Source: Corynebacterium singulare
GTDB lineage: Bacteria; Actinomycetota; Actinomycetes; Mycobacteriales; Mycobacteriaceae
Assembly (NCBI RefSeq): GCF_000833575.1
Contig: NZ_CP010827.1
Span: 1,723,993 to 1,787,992, forward strand
Length of the DNA: 64,000 nt
Reading direction: 5' to 3'
Both the position numbers and the translations under genes were made by a program. The first letter of the stretch is position 1. Each line of letters starts with the position of its first letter. Positions 49,500 through 59,691 of the stretch are shown piece by piece. The notes below the pieces were generated by a model. The model worked only from the letters and a program-made list of their open reading frames with translations. It was not told where the DNA came from and did not search any database.

Positions 49500-49988
49500 G
49501 TGTCTTCCCACAAGCCGGCATCGCAGGTTTTCGACGGCGTATCCACCGATGACGTCCCGTCCGCAGGTTTTGGCTGGTCCCGCATCAGCCGCTCGGGCGT
49601 TCAGATCGCTGGCTGGATTTCCGTCCTGTTCCTGCTGGCCTACAACTTCGGTAACCACAAGGGGCATGTGGAGACCATCTGGCTCATCGCCCTTGCAGTT
49701 CTTATCGCCCTTGGTTTGGTGATTTACGCGCTGCAGCCGAAGCTCTCCCAGGTGCGCACCCTGACTGCTCGTAACAAGCCGGTGGGCCACCAGGAGCCGG
49801 ACTGGGCCTACGAGCAGAAGACCGTTCACAACGTCTACGCGGCTCTGACCGATGATGAGCTGCGCGCCCTCAACATTGAGCCGTCCCGCCTCACTCACCT
49901 GCGCGGCACCTCTGCTGCTGCGACCACCGGTGTCGATGCCACCCCGGTATCCAGCGGCCGCCATGCCGCCAAGCCGGTTTCTCAGTAA
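49500..49988 (+). CDS. DUF2631 membrane protein
   Basis: A 162-aa protein starting at GTG 49500, with GGAGAG just upstream. Two membrane helices lie at roughly residues 35-50 and 60-78 (AGWISVLFLLAYNFG and IWLIALAVLIALGLVIYAL). The rest is cytoplasmic and contains the DUF2631 core. Function unknown; restricted to Actinobacteria. Confidence 0.85.
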   Translation: MSSHKPASQVFDGVSTDDVPSAGFGWSRISRSGVQIAGWISVLFLLAYNFGNHKGHVETIWLIALAVLIALGLVIYALQPKLSQVRTLTARNKPVGHQEPDWAYEQKTVHNVYAALTDDELRALNIEPSRLTHLRGTSAAATTGVDATPVSSGRHAAKPVSQ

Positions 49989-50009
49989 GAGAAATCGCCT
50001 CACAAACAC

Positions 50010-50049
50010 AGCTCCCCCGCTTTCCACGATGAGTGGAAACGGGGGAGCT
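50010..50049. terminator. Bidirectional terminator after the DUF2631 gene
   Basis: AGCTCCCCCG and TTTCCAC pair with GTGGAAA and CGGGGGAGCT (17 bp with one bulge) and TTTTCTT follows on the plus strand. Convergent with the ABC permease gene. Confidence 0.88.
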
Positions 50050-50089
50050 TTTCTTGTGCGCACGTCATTGATGCCCACACACAAGGATG

Positions 50090-51676
50090 CTAGCTCACGT
50101 AGTGATCAACCTTGGAGTAGATCTCGGGCATGTTCTTGTCCGCGTAGTTTCCGGCCAGGCGCCACACCACGACGTAGGCAATCACCGGGAAAATCAGGGA
50201 CACAACAGGCCCCACAAAGAGTGGCCAGCCATGGTCATAGGCCATCCACGAAACAATAATGCCCGGCACCACCGGCATCCAAGCGAGGAGCATGCCGGCA
50301 AACGCTGCGAGGAAAGCGCCACCGGAATAACCAGACTTGTCATTCCAGCGATTCGCCCCCGGCTCCGACAGAGGATAGGGATTGAGCACGGTAAGCCCCA
50401 TGCTGATGGCGGCCGTTGAAATAAAGGTACCGACGCCCACCGCTACCGCCAACGCTGCGATGCGTGTGTCCTCAGCACAGACAATGATAATCAGCGCTAC
50501 GACGAGGTGGACTGCGAAAGGGCCCACGATGTGGGCAAGATGCCGGGCGTGCAAAATGGTGCGCGGGGGAACTGGTGCGACCATGCTCACCCAGTTCGAC
50601 GGACCGTCAAATCCATAATCGTTGGCCAGGATGGTCGACATCATGACGGCGCTGAAACAGAACATAAAGAAGGCCACGAAGTCATCGCCGCGCCACAGCT
50701 GGTAAAAAACAAAGATGGCGAACAAAGGCAGCACGACAATCATGCCCATAAGGCGCCTATCACGGCGAATATAGCGCAATGCGCGAGTGAACTCCATTGC
50801 GGCTGGACTCGTATACGACCACGTGCCAAGCTCAAAAGCTGACACTCCCTCCCCTGTTACTTCGGCGGTATGCTCACTGCCGGCCTCGGGGTTCTGCATG
50901 ACCCTGGCAACCTGCCCCGCCCACAGCCAGAACAGCGCAACAACGGTGAGAACCGCGATCAGTAGTTGGGCTAAGGCGGCGATGAGGTGACCAGCGGCAA
51001 GCGAAAGCCCCCACCCCACCGCAGCACCGAATGGCGTCCAGGCGGCGATGGAACCCATGACTCCGAGAGAGGGAAGGGTCTCCAGCACAGATTGCAATTG
51101 AAGGATGCCGTACACGAGCAGGCCGATGACGATCATCACAGCGACTTGGACGCCCGCTTTTTGGGAGTTAGCAATGGCGGAGGCAATGAATCCCACGCAC
51201 TCGCCAAAGACAATGGTGGTGATACATGCCAGAATCATGCCAACGACAAAGGGAAACGCGTACAAAGCCGCTCCCTGCAGCACAAGTATGATGGCTCCGG
51301 CCACCGCATACACCGTGGAAAAGAGTACCGCCAAAAGTGCACGAGTCGTCAGCACACTAGCCCAGAGCAGTCCCGGGTACACCTCCTTTGGGGTCAGCGG
51401 AAGCGCACCGAGCGTGGACGGTGAAAGCTGGTTCTCCCCCGCCGGCATGAAGATGGCGAGCACAACGTAGATGAGCATGCCGCCGGCTGCTCCAAGGGTC
51501 AGGGAATGATAGCCATTGCCTGGCTCTGACATGTCCGTCCACGCCATCAGGAGCAGGCTGACTACTCCGATAAAGCCGTATAAGGCCATCATCAGCATCA
51601 TCATGATGGACGAAGCATTGGAGGACACACTGCGCCACCACAAAGTGCGATGGAGTCGGAAGAGTGTTGAGGTCAT
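50090..51676 (-). CDS. ABC-2 type transporter permease
   Basis: A 528-aa membrane protein with about 12 hydrophobic helices, several with polar turns. It starts MTSTLFRLHRTLWWRS. The start overlaps the ATPase stop (TAATG), so the two form one exporter. The EVYPGLLWASV and PPRTILHARHLAHIVG parts are typical of ABC-2 export permeases of unknown substrate. Confidence 0.82.
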   Translation of the reverse strand: MTSTLFRLHRTLWWRSVSSNASSIMMMLMMALYGFIGVVSLLLMAWTDMSEPGNGYHSLTLGAAGGMLIYVVLAIFMPAGENQLSPSTLGALPLTPKEVYPGLLWASVLTTRALLAVLFSTVYAVAGAIILVLQGAALYAFPFVVGMILACITTIVFGECVGFIASAIANSQKAGVQVAVMIVIGLLVYGILQLQSVLETLPSLGVMGSIAAWTPFGAAVGWGLSLAAGHLIAALAQLLIAVLTVVALFWLWAGQVARVMQNPEAGSEHTAEVTGEGVSAFELGTWSYTSPAAMEFTRALRYIRRDRRLMGMIVVLPLFAIFVFYQLWRGDDFVAFFMFCFSAVMMSTILANDYGFDGPSNWVSMVAPVPPRTILHARHLAHIVGPFAVHLVVALIIIVCAEDTRIAALAVAVGVGTFISTAAISMGLTVLNPYPLSEPGANRWNDKSGYSGGAFLAAFAGMLLAWMPVVPGIIVSWMAYDHGWPLFVGPVVSLIFPVIAYVVVWRLAGNYADKNMPEIYSKVDHYVS

Positions 51677-52506
51677 TACTCCCCTCCCTCTGCATCGTGC
51701 ATGCCTTGTGACGGTGAGCGCAGCCATCCAAACTTCGAGGCATCCAAGTCGCGCCCGCCCACGGCCGCGATGAACAGGTCAGAAAGGCTCTGCCCTTGCC
51801 GCACATCATCGACGTGGCCGGCAGTAATGACCTGCCCGCCGTTAATGATGGCGACGTGGTCACACACGCCTTCAACCAGCTCCATGACATGTGAGGACAG
51901 AATCACCGTGCCGCCGCGCGAGGCATACGCACGCAACAGCTGCTGGATAAGCCGTCCCGACACCGGGTCCACCGCTTCTAGCGGTTCGTCGAGGATGAGA
52001 ACCTCTGGGTTGTGGAGGACAGCACCAGCCAAGAGGATCTTTTTCGTCATTCCGGCGGAATAATCCACGATGCGTTTGTCGGCGGCGTCGGCGAGGGAGA
52101 GGGCGTCGAGAAGCTCCTGCGCACGACGCAGGGACTCCTCACGATCCAGCTTGCGCAGCGCGCCCAAGTAGTGGAGATACTCGGCGCCAGTCAGGCGGTC
52201 GAAGACAGGAGCACCATCCATGAGCAGACCCATGGACTGCTTGGCTGGGATGGGCTCTGCCCACACGTCATGGCCAGCGATAAAGCTCTGACCGGCGTCG
52301 GGGCGCTGCAGGCCACAGGCCATGGTGAGCATGGTGGTCTTACCTGCACCATTCGGCCCCACTATTCCATAGATGGAGCCGCGCGGAACATCGAGGTTGA
52401 GGTGATTGACGGCTATCTGATTACCAAAGGATTTGCAGAAGTCGCGCACGGCCAAAGCCTGGCTTCGCGGATCCGGCACAAGTGTCTCGCGATAAGGGTG
52501 AGTCAT
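51676..52506 (-). CDS. ABC transporter ATP-binding protein
   Basis: A 276-aa ATPase. Walker A GPNGAGKT, signature DYSAGMTKKILLAGAVLHNPEVLILDEPLEAVDPVSG (the signature LSGGQ is modified to YSAGM) and H-loop SSHVMELVEG. It energises the permease that follows. ATG 52506 preferred over a TTG at 52524. The degenerate signature is common in ABC-2 exporters for drugs and lipids. Confidence 0.88.
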   Translation of the reverse strand: MTHPYRETLVPDPRSQALAVRDFCKSFGNQIAVNHLNLDVPRGSIYGIVGPNGAGKTTMLTMACGLQRPDAGQSFIAGHDVWAEPIPAKQSMGLLMDGAPVFDRLTGAEYLHYLGALRKLDREESLRRAQELLDALSLADAADKRIVDYSAGMTKKILLAGAVLHNPEVLILDEPLEAVDPVSGRLIQQLLRAYASRGGTVILSSHVMELVEGVCDHVAIINGGQVITAGHVDDVRQGQSLSDLFIAAVGGRDLDASKFGWLRSPSQGMHDAEGGE

Positions 52507-52581
52507 AACGGTTAACGGTATCAAGACTCAGTGGTGTCGGGTTGTCTTCCACTGTTTTGTTAGACAACTGTAAGCCGCTAG

Positions 52582-53688
52582 TTACGCAGTCTCCCGTTCA
52601 TCAGCTGCCAGCTGGCCGCAGGCCGCGGCAATCTCATCGCCCTTAGTGTCGCGCACCGTGCAGGGCACGCCTTGAGCGATGACGCGACGAACGAACTCAT
52701 CCTGGCGTGCCTTCGGCGCTGCATCCCACTCGGAGCCCGGGGTGGGGTTGAGCGGAATGACGTTCACGTGAACCTTGGAACCCAGCGCTGCATGCAGTTT
52801 CTGGCCCAACATATCCGCTCGGAAGTCCTGGTCATTCTTGTCACGGATAAGCGCATACTCAATAGAGACGCGGCGGCCAGACTTATCGGCATAGTAGCGG
52901 GCGGCATCGAGCACATCGTCGACCGGCCAGCGGTTGTTGACCGGCACGAGGCTATCTCGCAGCTCATCATCTGGGGTGTGCAAGGAGACAGCCAGTGTGC
53001 AGGACAGATCCTCATCCGCCAGCTTGCGGATAGCCGGCGCCAGACCCACAGTGGACACGGTGACGTTGCGCTGAGACAGTCCGAAACCGGTGAGGTCCTG
53101 GCCGGTGATCTGGCGGACCGCCTGAACCACGCGCTTGTAGTTGGCCAGCGGCTCACCCATGCCCATGAACACGACGTTGCTCAGGCGGCCACCTTCTGCC
53201 TCCATGAGGCGGGCAGCGTGACGGAACTGTTCCACGATTTCGGCGGTCGAGAGGTTCCGGTCGAGGCCTCCCTGACCCGTGGCGCAGAAGGGACACGCCA
53301 TACCGCAGCCAGCCTGCGAAGAAATACACAAAGTGGCGCGGCCTGGGTAACGCATAAGCACCGACTCCAGCATCGTGCCATCGTGCAGACGCCAGAGGGA
53401 CTTGGTGGTTTCACCATCGTCCGTAGAGGTCTGGCGAATGGGCGTCATGAGCTCCGGGAAGAGCTTCTCCTGGACGGCCTCACGGGACGCGGCCGGGATA
53501 TCCGTCATTTCGGAGACGTCAGCAGTGTGGTGGACGTAGTAGTGCTTGGCCAACTGCTTGGCTCGGAACTTGGGCAGGCCAAGTTCGGCGAGTGCCTCGA
53601 TGCGCTCGTCCTCGGTCAAGTCCGCGAAGTGCTTCGGGGGTAGACCGCGACGCGGAGCGGAGAAATTCAGTTTCAGTGGTTCAGCCAT
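52582..53688 (-). CDS. rlmN: 23S rRNA (adenine(2503)-C(2))-methyltransferase
   Basis: RlmN (368 aa) is a radical SAM methyltransferase for A2503 of 23S rRNA and A37 of some tRNAs. The cluster motif is [14 protein letters not shown] (CxxxCxxC). [17 protein letters not shown] and [17 protein letters not shown] are typical. The start is uncertain: ATG 53688 ([12 protein letters not shown]) is chosen, with ATG 53700 and upstream starts also open. It is divergent from the lapA-like gene. Confidence 0.92.
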   Translation of the reverse strand: MAEPLKLNFSAPRRGLPPKHFADLTEDERIEALAELGLPKFRAKQLAKHYYVHHTADVSEMTDIPAASREAVQEKLFPELMTPIRQTSTDDGETTKSLWRLHDGTMLESVLMRYPGRATLCISSQAGCGMACPFCATGQGGLDRNLSTAEIVEQFRHAARLMEAEGGRLSNVVFMGMGEPLANYKRVVQAVRQITGQDLTGFGLSQRNVTVSTVGLAPAIRKLADEDLSCTLAVSLHTPDDELRDSLVPVNNRWPVDDVLDAARYYADKSGRRVSIEYALIRDKNDQDFRADMLGQKLHAALGSKVHVNVIPLNPTPGSEWDAAPKARQDEFVRRVIAQGVPCTVRDTKGDEIAAACGQLAADERETA

Positions 53689-53781
53689 GGTGAAGCCCAT
53701 TTTCCACGTTTTTAGCCACATTATCCAATCGAAGTACCGCTGAAGTGGCGAAAGTGACATGTTGACCTATTTAATAGATGT

Positions 53782-54255
53782 ATGACAAATCCCGAGAATC
53801 GCTCTGAAGACTTCCGCCCCACGTCCGGTACGTTCCCTGAGAATGAATCACTCACGGACAATGACGCACAAACCCCTAGCTACGACACCACTGGCTCAGC
53901 GGAACCAACCCCGAGCGCCGTTGAGTACGATGCGCCCGCAACCACCCCGGCATCCACCACTGAGACGTCCCCGGCAACCACCACAGACGGGTCCGATGGC
54001 AAGGTAAAGGGCTCCTTCGCCGCCAGCACCTGGATTGCCCTCATCGTGGGCTTCCTGCTCCTCATCGTGCTGATCATCTTCATTCTTCAGAACCAGCATG
54101 AGGTACCGCTAAACTTCCTCAACTGGTCCGTTGAGTTCCCGGCCGGCGTTACGTATCTGATCTGCGCGATTGCGGGTGCGCTCATCATGGCGCTCGTCGG
54201 TGGCTGGCGCATGTTCGAGCTGCGCCGTCAGGTGCGCAAGCAGGCCAAGCGCTAA
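53782..54255 (+). CDS. LapA family (DUF1049) membrane protein
   Basis: A 157-aa protein. A disordered Thr/Ala/Pro/Glu-rich cytoplasmic part (about 75 aa) precedes two hydrophobic helices (IALIVGFLLLIVLIIFILQN and YLICAIAGALIMALVGGW) and a basic tail (RRQVRKQAKR). The QNxxxVxLNFL motif between them is characteristic of LapA/DUF1049. Role unknown in Actinobacteria; convergent with cdsA. Confidence 0.85.
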   Translation: MTNPENRSEDFRPTSGTFPENESLTDNDAQTPSYDTTGSAEPTPSAVEYDAPATTPASTTETSPATTTDGSDGKVKGSFAASTWIALIVGFLLLIVLIIFILQNQHEVPLNFLNWSVEFPAGVTYLICAIAGALIMALVGGWRMFELRRQVRKQAKR

Positions 54256-54269
54256 ACAACAAACAGACG

Positions 54270-55157
54270 CTACGGAGTGAGGGTGGTCAGGAAGCTCATG
54301 GCCACCCACGTCACCATTGCGGACGGCAGCATGCCGTCAAGGCGGTCCATGATGCCGCCGTGTCCTGGCAGAAGAGCCGACATATCCTTGATTCCCAGTT
54401 CGCGCTTGAACTGTGACTCCACCAGATCGCCCAAGGTGGCGCAGAACACGAGGCCAAGGCCCATGAGGGCGCCCACCCAGGGGGTGTGGTGGAGCAGGAA
54501 GGCAAAGCACAGCGCGCCGGTTACGGTGCCAAAAATGACGGAGCCGGCGAAGCCTTCCCAGGATTTCTTAGGACTTACCGCGGGGGCCATAGGGTGTGAG
54601 CCAAACATAACGCCAGCGATGAAGCCGCCGGTATCGGAGGCTACGACGCAGAGCATAAACACCACGATTGACGCCGCTCCTGAGGCAAAGGGCGTCTCCA
54701 CCCGAGACAGCATTGCCGCGAAGGTTCCGAAGAGGGGAATCCAGGTCAGCACGAAGATACCGACGGACATATCGCGAAGATAGTTAATCGGTGGGCGGTG
54801 CCGCCCATTGTGGAAAAGACGGCCAAACATGAGCGCCAAAACAGCCACCACGTAGACCGCTACGAGCCCCGGGGCGTTGAGAAACCACGACACCCACACC
54901 ATCGCCTGGCCCAGGACGATAAGCAGCGTGCGTGGTACCTGGTAGGAATGCTCCCGAAGACGGGTGAGAACCTCCCACATGGCCACACCAAGGGCCGCAG
55001 CGACAACGAGATACCACACAAAGGGCCCGGCCCAGACCGCGAAAACAACGAGTGCGCCCAGTCCCACTCCGACGCCAATGGCGGCGGGCAGATCACGGCC
55101 CGCGCTATTTTTTGGCTTGGGCATTCGGCGGGTATGCCGCGAGTGCTCAGTGGTCAC
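54270..55157 (-). CDS. cdsA: Phosphatidate cytidylyltransferase
   Basis: CdsA (295 aa) makes CDP-diacylglycerol from phosphatidate and CTP. About eight membrane helices and the C-terminal signature SQFKRELGIKDMSALLPGHGG, then MDRLDGM (the SxxxRExxxKDxxxxxxGHGGxxDR pattern) are clear. DTGGFIAGVMFG and PKKSWEGFAGS also match. It lies downstream of frr as in many bacteria. Confidence 0.94.
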   Translation of the reverse strand: MTTEHSRHTRRMPKPKNSAGRDLPAAIGVGVGLGALVVFAVWAGPFVWYLVVAAALGVAMWEVLTRLREHSYQVPRTLLIVLGQAMVWVSWFLNAPGLVAVYVVAVLALMFGRLFHNGRHRPPINYLRDMSVGIFVLTWIPLFGTFAAMLSRVETPFASGAASIVVFMLCVVASDTGGFIAGVMFGSHPMAPAVSPKKSWEGFAGSVIFGTVTGALCFAFLLHHTPWVGALMGLGLVFCATLGDLVESQFKRELGIKDMSALLPGHGGIMDRLDGMLPSAMVTWVAMSFLTTLTP

Positions 55158-55254
55158 GCTAGCTCCTTGTCACGTGGTGGGTTCCTACACAGAAAAGGCC
55201 GCCGTGCTGGTCGGTGCCTTGGCGCGGCGGCAAATCGGAGTTCATTAAAGGAGG

Positions 55255-55812
55255 TTAAACCTCCATGAGCTCCTCTTCCTTGTTGGCGACGAGCTTGTCC
55301 ACCTGGTCGATGTAGCCGGAGGTGATCTTCTCCATCTCCTTCTCGGCGGCGATGACTTCATCCTCGCCTGCATCGCCATCCTTCTGGAGCTTCTTCAGCT
55401 GCTCCATGGCCTTGCGGCGGATGTTGCGGATAGCAATCTTGCCATCCTCACCTTTGCTCTTGGCCATCTTGACCATGTCGCGGCGGCGCTCCTCAGTCAG
55501 CTGCGGCACGGTGACGCGCAGTACCTGGCCGTCATTAGTCGGGTTAACACCAAGATCCGAGTTACGGATAGCGTTCTCGATCTCGTGAATCATGGACTGC
55601 TCGTAGGGCTTGATGAGCAGCATGCGCGGCTCCGGAACAGAGATGGTGGCCATCTGCGTAATCGGGGTCGGAGCGCCGTAGTAGTCAGCCACCAGGCCGT
55701 TAAACATGGAAGGATTCGCACGGCCAGTACGGATGGTGAGAAGCTGCTCGCGGGCGTGCTCCACCGAGGCGGTCATGTGCTCTTCTGCTTCGAGCTGGAT
55801 CTCGTCGATCAT
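55255..55812 (-). CDS. frr: Ribosome recycling factor
   Basis: RRF (185 aa, standard length) splits post-termination ribosomes with EF-G. The start [13 protein letters not shown] and [40 protein letters not shown] core are typical (here [13 protein letters not shown] and [14 protein letters not shown]). It follows pyrH on the minus strand. Confidence 0.96.
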   Translation of the reverse strand: MIDEIQLEAEEHMTASVEHAREQLLTIRTGRANPSMFNGLVADYYGAPTPITQMATISVPEPRMLLIKPYEQSMIHEIENAIRNSDLGVNPTNDGQVLRVTVPQLTEERRRDMVKMAKSKGEDGKIAIRNIRRKAMEQLKKLQKDGDAGEDEVIAAEKEMEKITSGYIDQVDKLVANKEEELMEV

Positions 55813-55883
55813 GAGGGTTTACAACTCCCTTGAAATAGTTAAAAGTTCTGGGAAAGAATCTAGCAGGTCGCGGCCCGTTTGTA

Positions 55884-56621
55884 CTAAGACTGGACCAGCG
55901 TGCCGATCTTCTCACCATTGACAGCGCGCTTGATGTTACCTTCGGTGAGGAGGTTGAACACCAGCATCGGCATGTTGTTGTCCATGCAGAGGCTGAATGC
56001 GGTGGCATCAGCAACCTTCAAGCCCTTCTCGATGACCTCACGCGGGGTGATTTCGGAATAGAGCTCCGCATCCGGGTTAGTGCGCGGATCTGCCGAATAC
56101 ACACCGTCAACGGCCTTAGCCAAGAACAGAACCTCTGCGCCAATTTCCAGAGCGCGCTGTGCGGCGGTGGTATCGGTGGAGAAGTACGGCATGCCCATGC
56201 CGGCGCCGAAGATGACGACTCGGCCCTTCTCCAGGTGGCGGTCAGCTCGCAGCGGCAGGTAGGGCTCCGCAATCTGCGCCATGTTAATGGAGGTCTGAAC
56301 GCGGCAGTCAATGCCCTGCTGGGAGAGGAAATCTTGGAGTGCTAGGGAGTTCATGACGGTGCCGAGCATGCCCATGTAGTCAGAGCGGGCACGGTCCATA
56401 CCGCGCTGGGAGAGTTCGGCGCCTCGGAAGAAGTTGCCTCCGCCGATGACGACGGCAATCTCGGTGCCTTGACTGGCCACCTCAGCGATCTGGCGGGCGA
56501 CGTTTTCCACAACGTCGGGGTCAATGCCGACCTTGCCTCCGCCGAACATCTCACCGCCCAGCTTGAGCATGACTCGCTTGTATCCGGTTCGCTTCGATTC
56601 AGGGGTGGTCACGGCCTTCAT
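55884..56621 (-). CDS. pyrH: UMP kinase
   Basis: PyrH (245 aa) phosphorylates UMP to UDP; allosterically controlled by GTP and [29 protein letters not shown] and [17 protein letters not shown] are conserved. The ATG at 56621 has a perfect AAGGAG (3-8 nt spacer), preferred to an upstream ATG at 56672. The usual order tsf-pyrH-frr is kept. Confidence 0.95.
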   Translation of the reverse strand: MKAVTTPESKRTGYKRVMLKLGGEMFGGGKVGIDPDVVENVARQIAEVASQGTEIAVVIGGGNFFRGAELSQRGMDRARSDYMGMLGTVMNSLALQDFLSQQGIDCRVQTSINMAQIAEPYLPLRADRHLEKGRVVIFGAGMGMPYFSTDTTAAQRALEIGAEVLFLAKAVDGVYSADPRTNPDAELYSEITPREVIEKGLKVADATAFSLCMDNNMPMLVFNLLTEGNIKRAVNGEKIGTLVQS

Positions 56622-56771
56622 CGTCTCCTTCACGCGTGGCGGTGCTCCAAATTGAGCATCCGAGGTAAGCACTTGAATTATTCTGTTCCATCTTAACCAT
56701 AGGTGCCGTCGTCATAAATATTCACCCGCGCCTGTCCCCACGCAGTGCTTGGCGACGCCCCCAAACGACAA

Positions 56772-56821
56772 CGTCCCCCTCTCTCTCATCCCAGCAGACG
56801 CGGGAGGGAGTAAGGGGGACG
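56772..56821. terminator. Hairpin after tsf
   Basis: CGTCCCCCT (56772-56780) pairs with AGGGGGACG (56813-56821), with a further CTCTC..CCC/GGG..GGGAG-type pairing inside. It lies 32 bp after the tsf stop and before pyrH. Confidence 0.7.
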
Positions 56822-56853
56822 CGCGCTAAAAGCACGTGATGCTTAGAGAGGGC

Positions 56854-57666
56854 TTAGGCGCCTACCTCGTAGCGAACGAAGCTCTTGATGGTGGTGCCGG
56901 CTTCCTCAGCAACCTGCTTGACGGTCTTCTTGGAGTCAGACAGGGAAGCCTGCTCAAGCAGAACGACGGACTTGTAGAAGCCGTTGAGACGGCCTTCCAC
57001 GATCTTCGGCAGAGCAGCCTCCGGCTTGCCCTCCTCGCGGGTGGTAGCCTCAGCGATTTCGCGCTCCTTCTCCACGATTTCAGCCGGGACATCCTCGCGG
57101 GTGAGGTACTCAGCGTTCATCGCAGCAATCTGCAGGGCCGCAGCGTGTGCGCCCTCTTCGTTGCCCTCGTAGGACACGAGAACACCCACTGCCGGCGGCA
57201 GGTCAGCGGAACGCTGGTGCAGGTAGACAGCAACGTTGTCGCCCTCGATGGTGACAGCGCGGCGTGCCTGCAGCTTCTCACCGGTCTTTGCGGACTCCTC
57301 GTCAACGACCTCGGAGACCTTCTTGCCGTCGAGCTCAAGGTTGTTCAGCTCCTCACCGGAGTTGACCTTGGCCTCGCCAGCTGCTTCGGCGATCTTGGTA
57401 GCGAAAGCCTTGAAGGCATCATTCTTAGCTACAAAGTCGGTCTCACAGTTGATTTCGACCATGGTGTTGCCGGATACGGCAACGAGGCCTTCGGTAGCCT
57501 CACGCTCAGCGCGCTTGGATACGTTCTTTGCACCCTTGATGCGCAGGTACTCGACAGCCTTGTCGTAGTCACCCTGAGACTCGTCGAGGGCCTTCTTGCA
57601 ATCGAGCATGCCGGCGCCGGTGGCCTCGCGCAATGCCTTAACGTCTGCAGCAGTGTAGTTAGCCAT
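56854..57666 (-). CDS. tsf: Translation elongation factor Ts
   Basis: EF-Ts (270 aa) exchanges GDP for GTP on EF-Tu. The N-terminal signature [19 protein letters not shown] and [14 protein letters not shown] is exact; [17 protein letters not shown] follows. ATG 57666 is chosen, with AGGAGG upstream. Confidence 0.96.
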   Translation of the reverse strand: MANYTAADVKALREATGAGMLDCKKALDESQGDYDKAVEYLRIKGAKNVSKRAEREATEGLVAVSGNTMVEINCETDFVAKNDAFKAFATKIAEAAGEAKVNSGEELNNLELDGKKVSEVVDEESAKTGEKLQARRAVTIEGDNVAVYLHQRSADLPPAVGVLVSYEGNEEGAHAAALQIAAMNAEYLTREDVPAEIVEKEREIAEATTREEGKPEAALPKIVEGRLNGFYKSVVLLEQASLSDSKKTVKQVAEEAGTTIKSFVRYEVGA

Positions 57667-57855
57667 AGTTGGAGCGTTCCTCCTTGGAATTAAACGGTAT
57701 TCGATGAAACAGCGTAGCTGAATCGCTACCACCACGTCGCGTTGAGGGGGTGTTAGTGATTCTTCAACTCCCCCGCGAGGGTAACGCGTGGAACACCACG
57801 CGGCACAGTGTGCATGTGGTGGCGTGTCACACGCCTTGGTTGGGCGCGTGAGAAA

Positions 57856-57902
57856 AAGCCCCCATCGCCGCGGGTGATAAATACCACGCGGTGCGGGGGC
57901 TT
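57856..57902. terminator. Hairpin between rpsB and tsf
   Basis: AAGCCCCC pairs with GGGGGCTT, with partial pairing of the interior (CGCCGCG with CGCGGTG). Preceded on the plus side by AAAAA, so it would end the rpsB transcript with a U-tract on the minus strand. It lies 13 bp after the rpsB stop. Confidence 0.75.
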
Positions 57903-57914
57903 AGGGGACGCAGA

Positions 57915-58742
57915 TTACTCTGCGGACTTCTCGGCGTCCTCAGCCTTGTCGGCGGAGGCCGGGTCGGAAGCTGCGGCAGCCTCAGCGGCGTCGCGAGCGT
58001 CCTTCTCAGCGGAATCGCCAGCGGCTTCCTTAGCCTGTGCAAGCTGGCGCTCCTCGCGGGCCTTCTTGCCCTCTTCCACTGCGGTAGCAATGATGCCGGA
58101 GAGCAGCTTGGTGGCGCGGATAGCGTCATCGTTGCCCGGGATCGGGAAGTTCACCTCATCCGGATCGCAGTTGGTGTCCAGGATGGCCACAACCGGAATG
58201 TTGAGCTTGTGAGCTTCCTTGACCGCGATGTGCTCCTTGTTGGTGTCAACGATCCACAGTGCGGACGGAGCCTTGCTCATTTCGGCGATGCCGCCCAGAA
58301 CGCGCTCAAGCTTGATGCGCTCGCGGTTCAGCATGAGAACTTCCTTCTTGGTGCGGCCCTTGTAGCCGTCCTCAGCGGCATCCATGGCCTGCAGCTCCTT
58401 CATGCGCTTGAGGCGCTTGGAGACAGTCTGGAAGTTGGTGAGCATACCGCCCAGCCAGCGGTGGTTCACGTACGGCATGCCAACGCGGGTTGCCTCTTCA
58501 GCAACTGCTTCCTGAGCCTGCTTCTTGGTGCCCACGAAAAGGATGGTGCCACCGTGCGCAACGGTCTCCTTGACGAACTCGAAGGCCTCATCGATGTAGG
58601 TCAGCGTCTGCTGCAGGTCGATGATGTAGATGCCGTTACGGTCGGTGAAGATGTAGCGCTTCATCTTCGGGTTCCAGCGACGGGTCTGGTGGCCGAAGTG
58701 GACACCAGCGTCGAGGAGCTCGCGCATGGTTACAACTGCCAT
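57915..58742 (-). CDS. rpsB: 30S ribosomal protein S2
   Basis: S2 (275 aa). [53 protein letters not shown] and [23 protein letters not shown] are conserved. The C-terminus is acidic and Ala-rich (from about residue 235), as is common in Actinobacteria. It heads the rpsB-tsf group; the promoter is in 58743-58900. Confidence 0.97.
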   Translation of the reverse strand: MAVVTMRELLDAGVHFGHQTRRWNPKMKRYIFTDRNGIYIIDLQQTLTYIDEAFEFVKETVAHGGTILFVGTKKQAQEAVAEEATRVGMPYVNHRWLGGMLTNFQTVSKRLKRMKELQAMDAAEDGYKGRTKKEVLMLNRERIKLERVLGGIAEMSKAPSALWIVDTNKEHIAVKEAHKLNIPVVAILDTNCDPDEVNFPIPGNDDAIRATKLLSGIIATAVEEGKKAREERQLAQAKEAAGDSAEKDARDAAEAAAASDPASADKAEDAEKSAE

Positions 58743-59172
58743 GATTCGCTCGCTTTCTTTTAGGTTGTTTCGGTTTTACAAAAATTGTGCGGTGTTTTAT
58801 TCCGCACCCTAGCAACGAAGGCCCAGGCCAACACCCCATTTACATGGGGACCACGTCAACCACGGACTGTCTCTCCCTTAACCCAGGAAGCGACTACTTC
58901 GCCGCGCGTAGTCAATCCGATGTTCCTACCTTTATGCTCCGAGGACATCGTGCCCGAAGGGAAGCACAAGCACAGTGAACACAGACTGCTGACGGCCAGC
59001 TTAATACCGCAACCATGAGGAGTCCAAAACGACAGGCCTATTTTCACATGCTCTTTGTTGAAGGTTTCACACAGTTCTTCACTGCTTCACCATAAGCACC
59101 ATCGTTGACATGTTATCCACAGGGCATCGCTGCCTTCTTCCCTCAATGTCACCCCACAGTCATGCTGAGAGC
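58743..59172. other. rpsB upstream region, no gene seen
   Basis: This 430-bp region holds the rpsB leader and promoter on the minus strand, including a small hairpin GTGCGG/CCGCAC near 58779-58799 that could be a ribosomal-protein control site. The right end is the leader of the M23 peptidase gene. No credible coding sequence was found. Confidence 0.5.
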
Positions 59173-59691
59173 ATGGTTCACCGCCTTCATCCTCTCACCG
59201 TCACCGTCGCGCTTGTTGTCGTTCTCTGGTCGGCGCTTATCGCCGTACCCCTCTCCGCCGCCTTCGTCGATCCCACTACCGGGACACCCACCGCCACGCA
59301 AGTTGTCCGTGGCTTCGAACCACCAGAAAAGCGTTGGCTGGCCGGCCACCGTGGAGTGGATCTGGCCTTACCCGTAGGCGGCAAGGTACGAACCGCTGGC
59401 GATGGCGTCGTGCACTTCGCTGGTTCCGTGGCCGGCACACCAGTGGTGTCTATCGCGCACGCTAACGGTATCCGCACGACTTACCAGCCCGTCCACGCGC
59501 GGGTGGAAAAGGGCGACCACGTGAGCGAAGGACAGGTTATCGGGACTCTCGCACCTTCCGTCGATGGCTATCCTGGGCTGCATTGGGGAGCTATTGAAGG
59601 CCGCGACGACTACATTGATCCACTGAGTCTGCTGGGAGAACCCATCATTCGACTCAAGCCCGTGGGTGGGATTGCGCGTACACGTCCTTGA
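59173..59691 (+). CDS. M23 family metallopeptidase-like protein
   Basis: A 172-aa exported protein. ATG 59173 opens a signal or membrane segment (LTVTVALVVVLWSALIAVPLS). The LytM/M23 domain shows GHRGVDLALPVGG (the HxxxD Zn ligands), VSIAHANGIRTTYQPV and GLHWGAIEG. In the second motif the usual HxH has only the second His (GLHWG), as seen in many actinobacterial relatives, so hydrolase activity is uncertain. The 3' end overlaps xerC by 38 bp (convergent). Confidence 0.8.
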   Translation: MVHRLHPLTVTVALVVVLWSALIAVPLSAAFVDPTTGTPTATQVVRGFEPPEKRWLAGHRGVDLALPVGGKVRTAGDGVVHFAGSVAGTPVVSIAHANGIRTTYQPVHARVEKGDHVSEGQVIGTLAPSVDGYPGLHWGAIEGRDDYIDPLSLLGEPIIRLKPVGGIARTRP

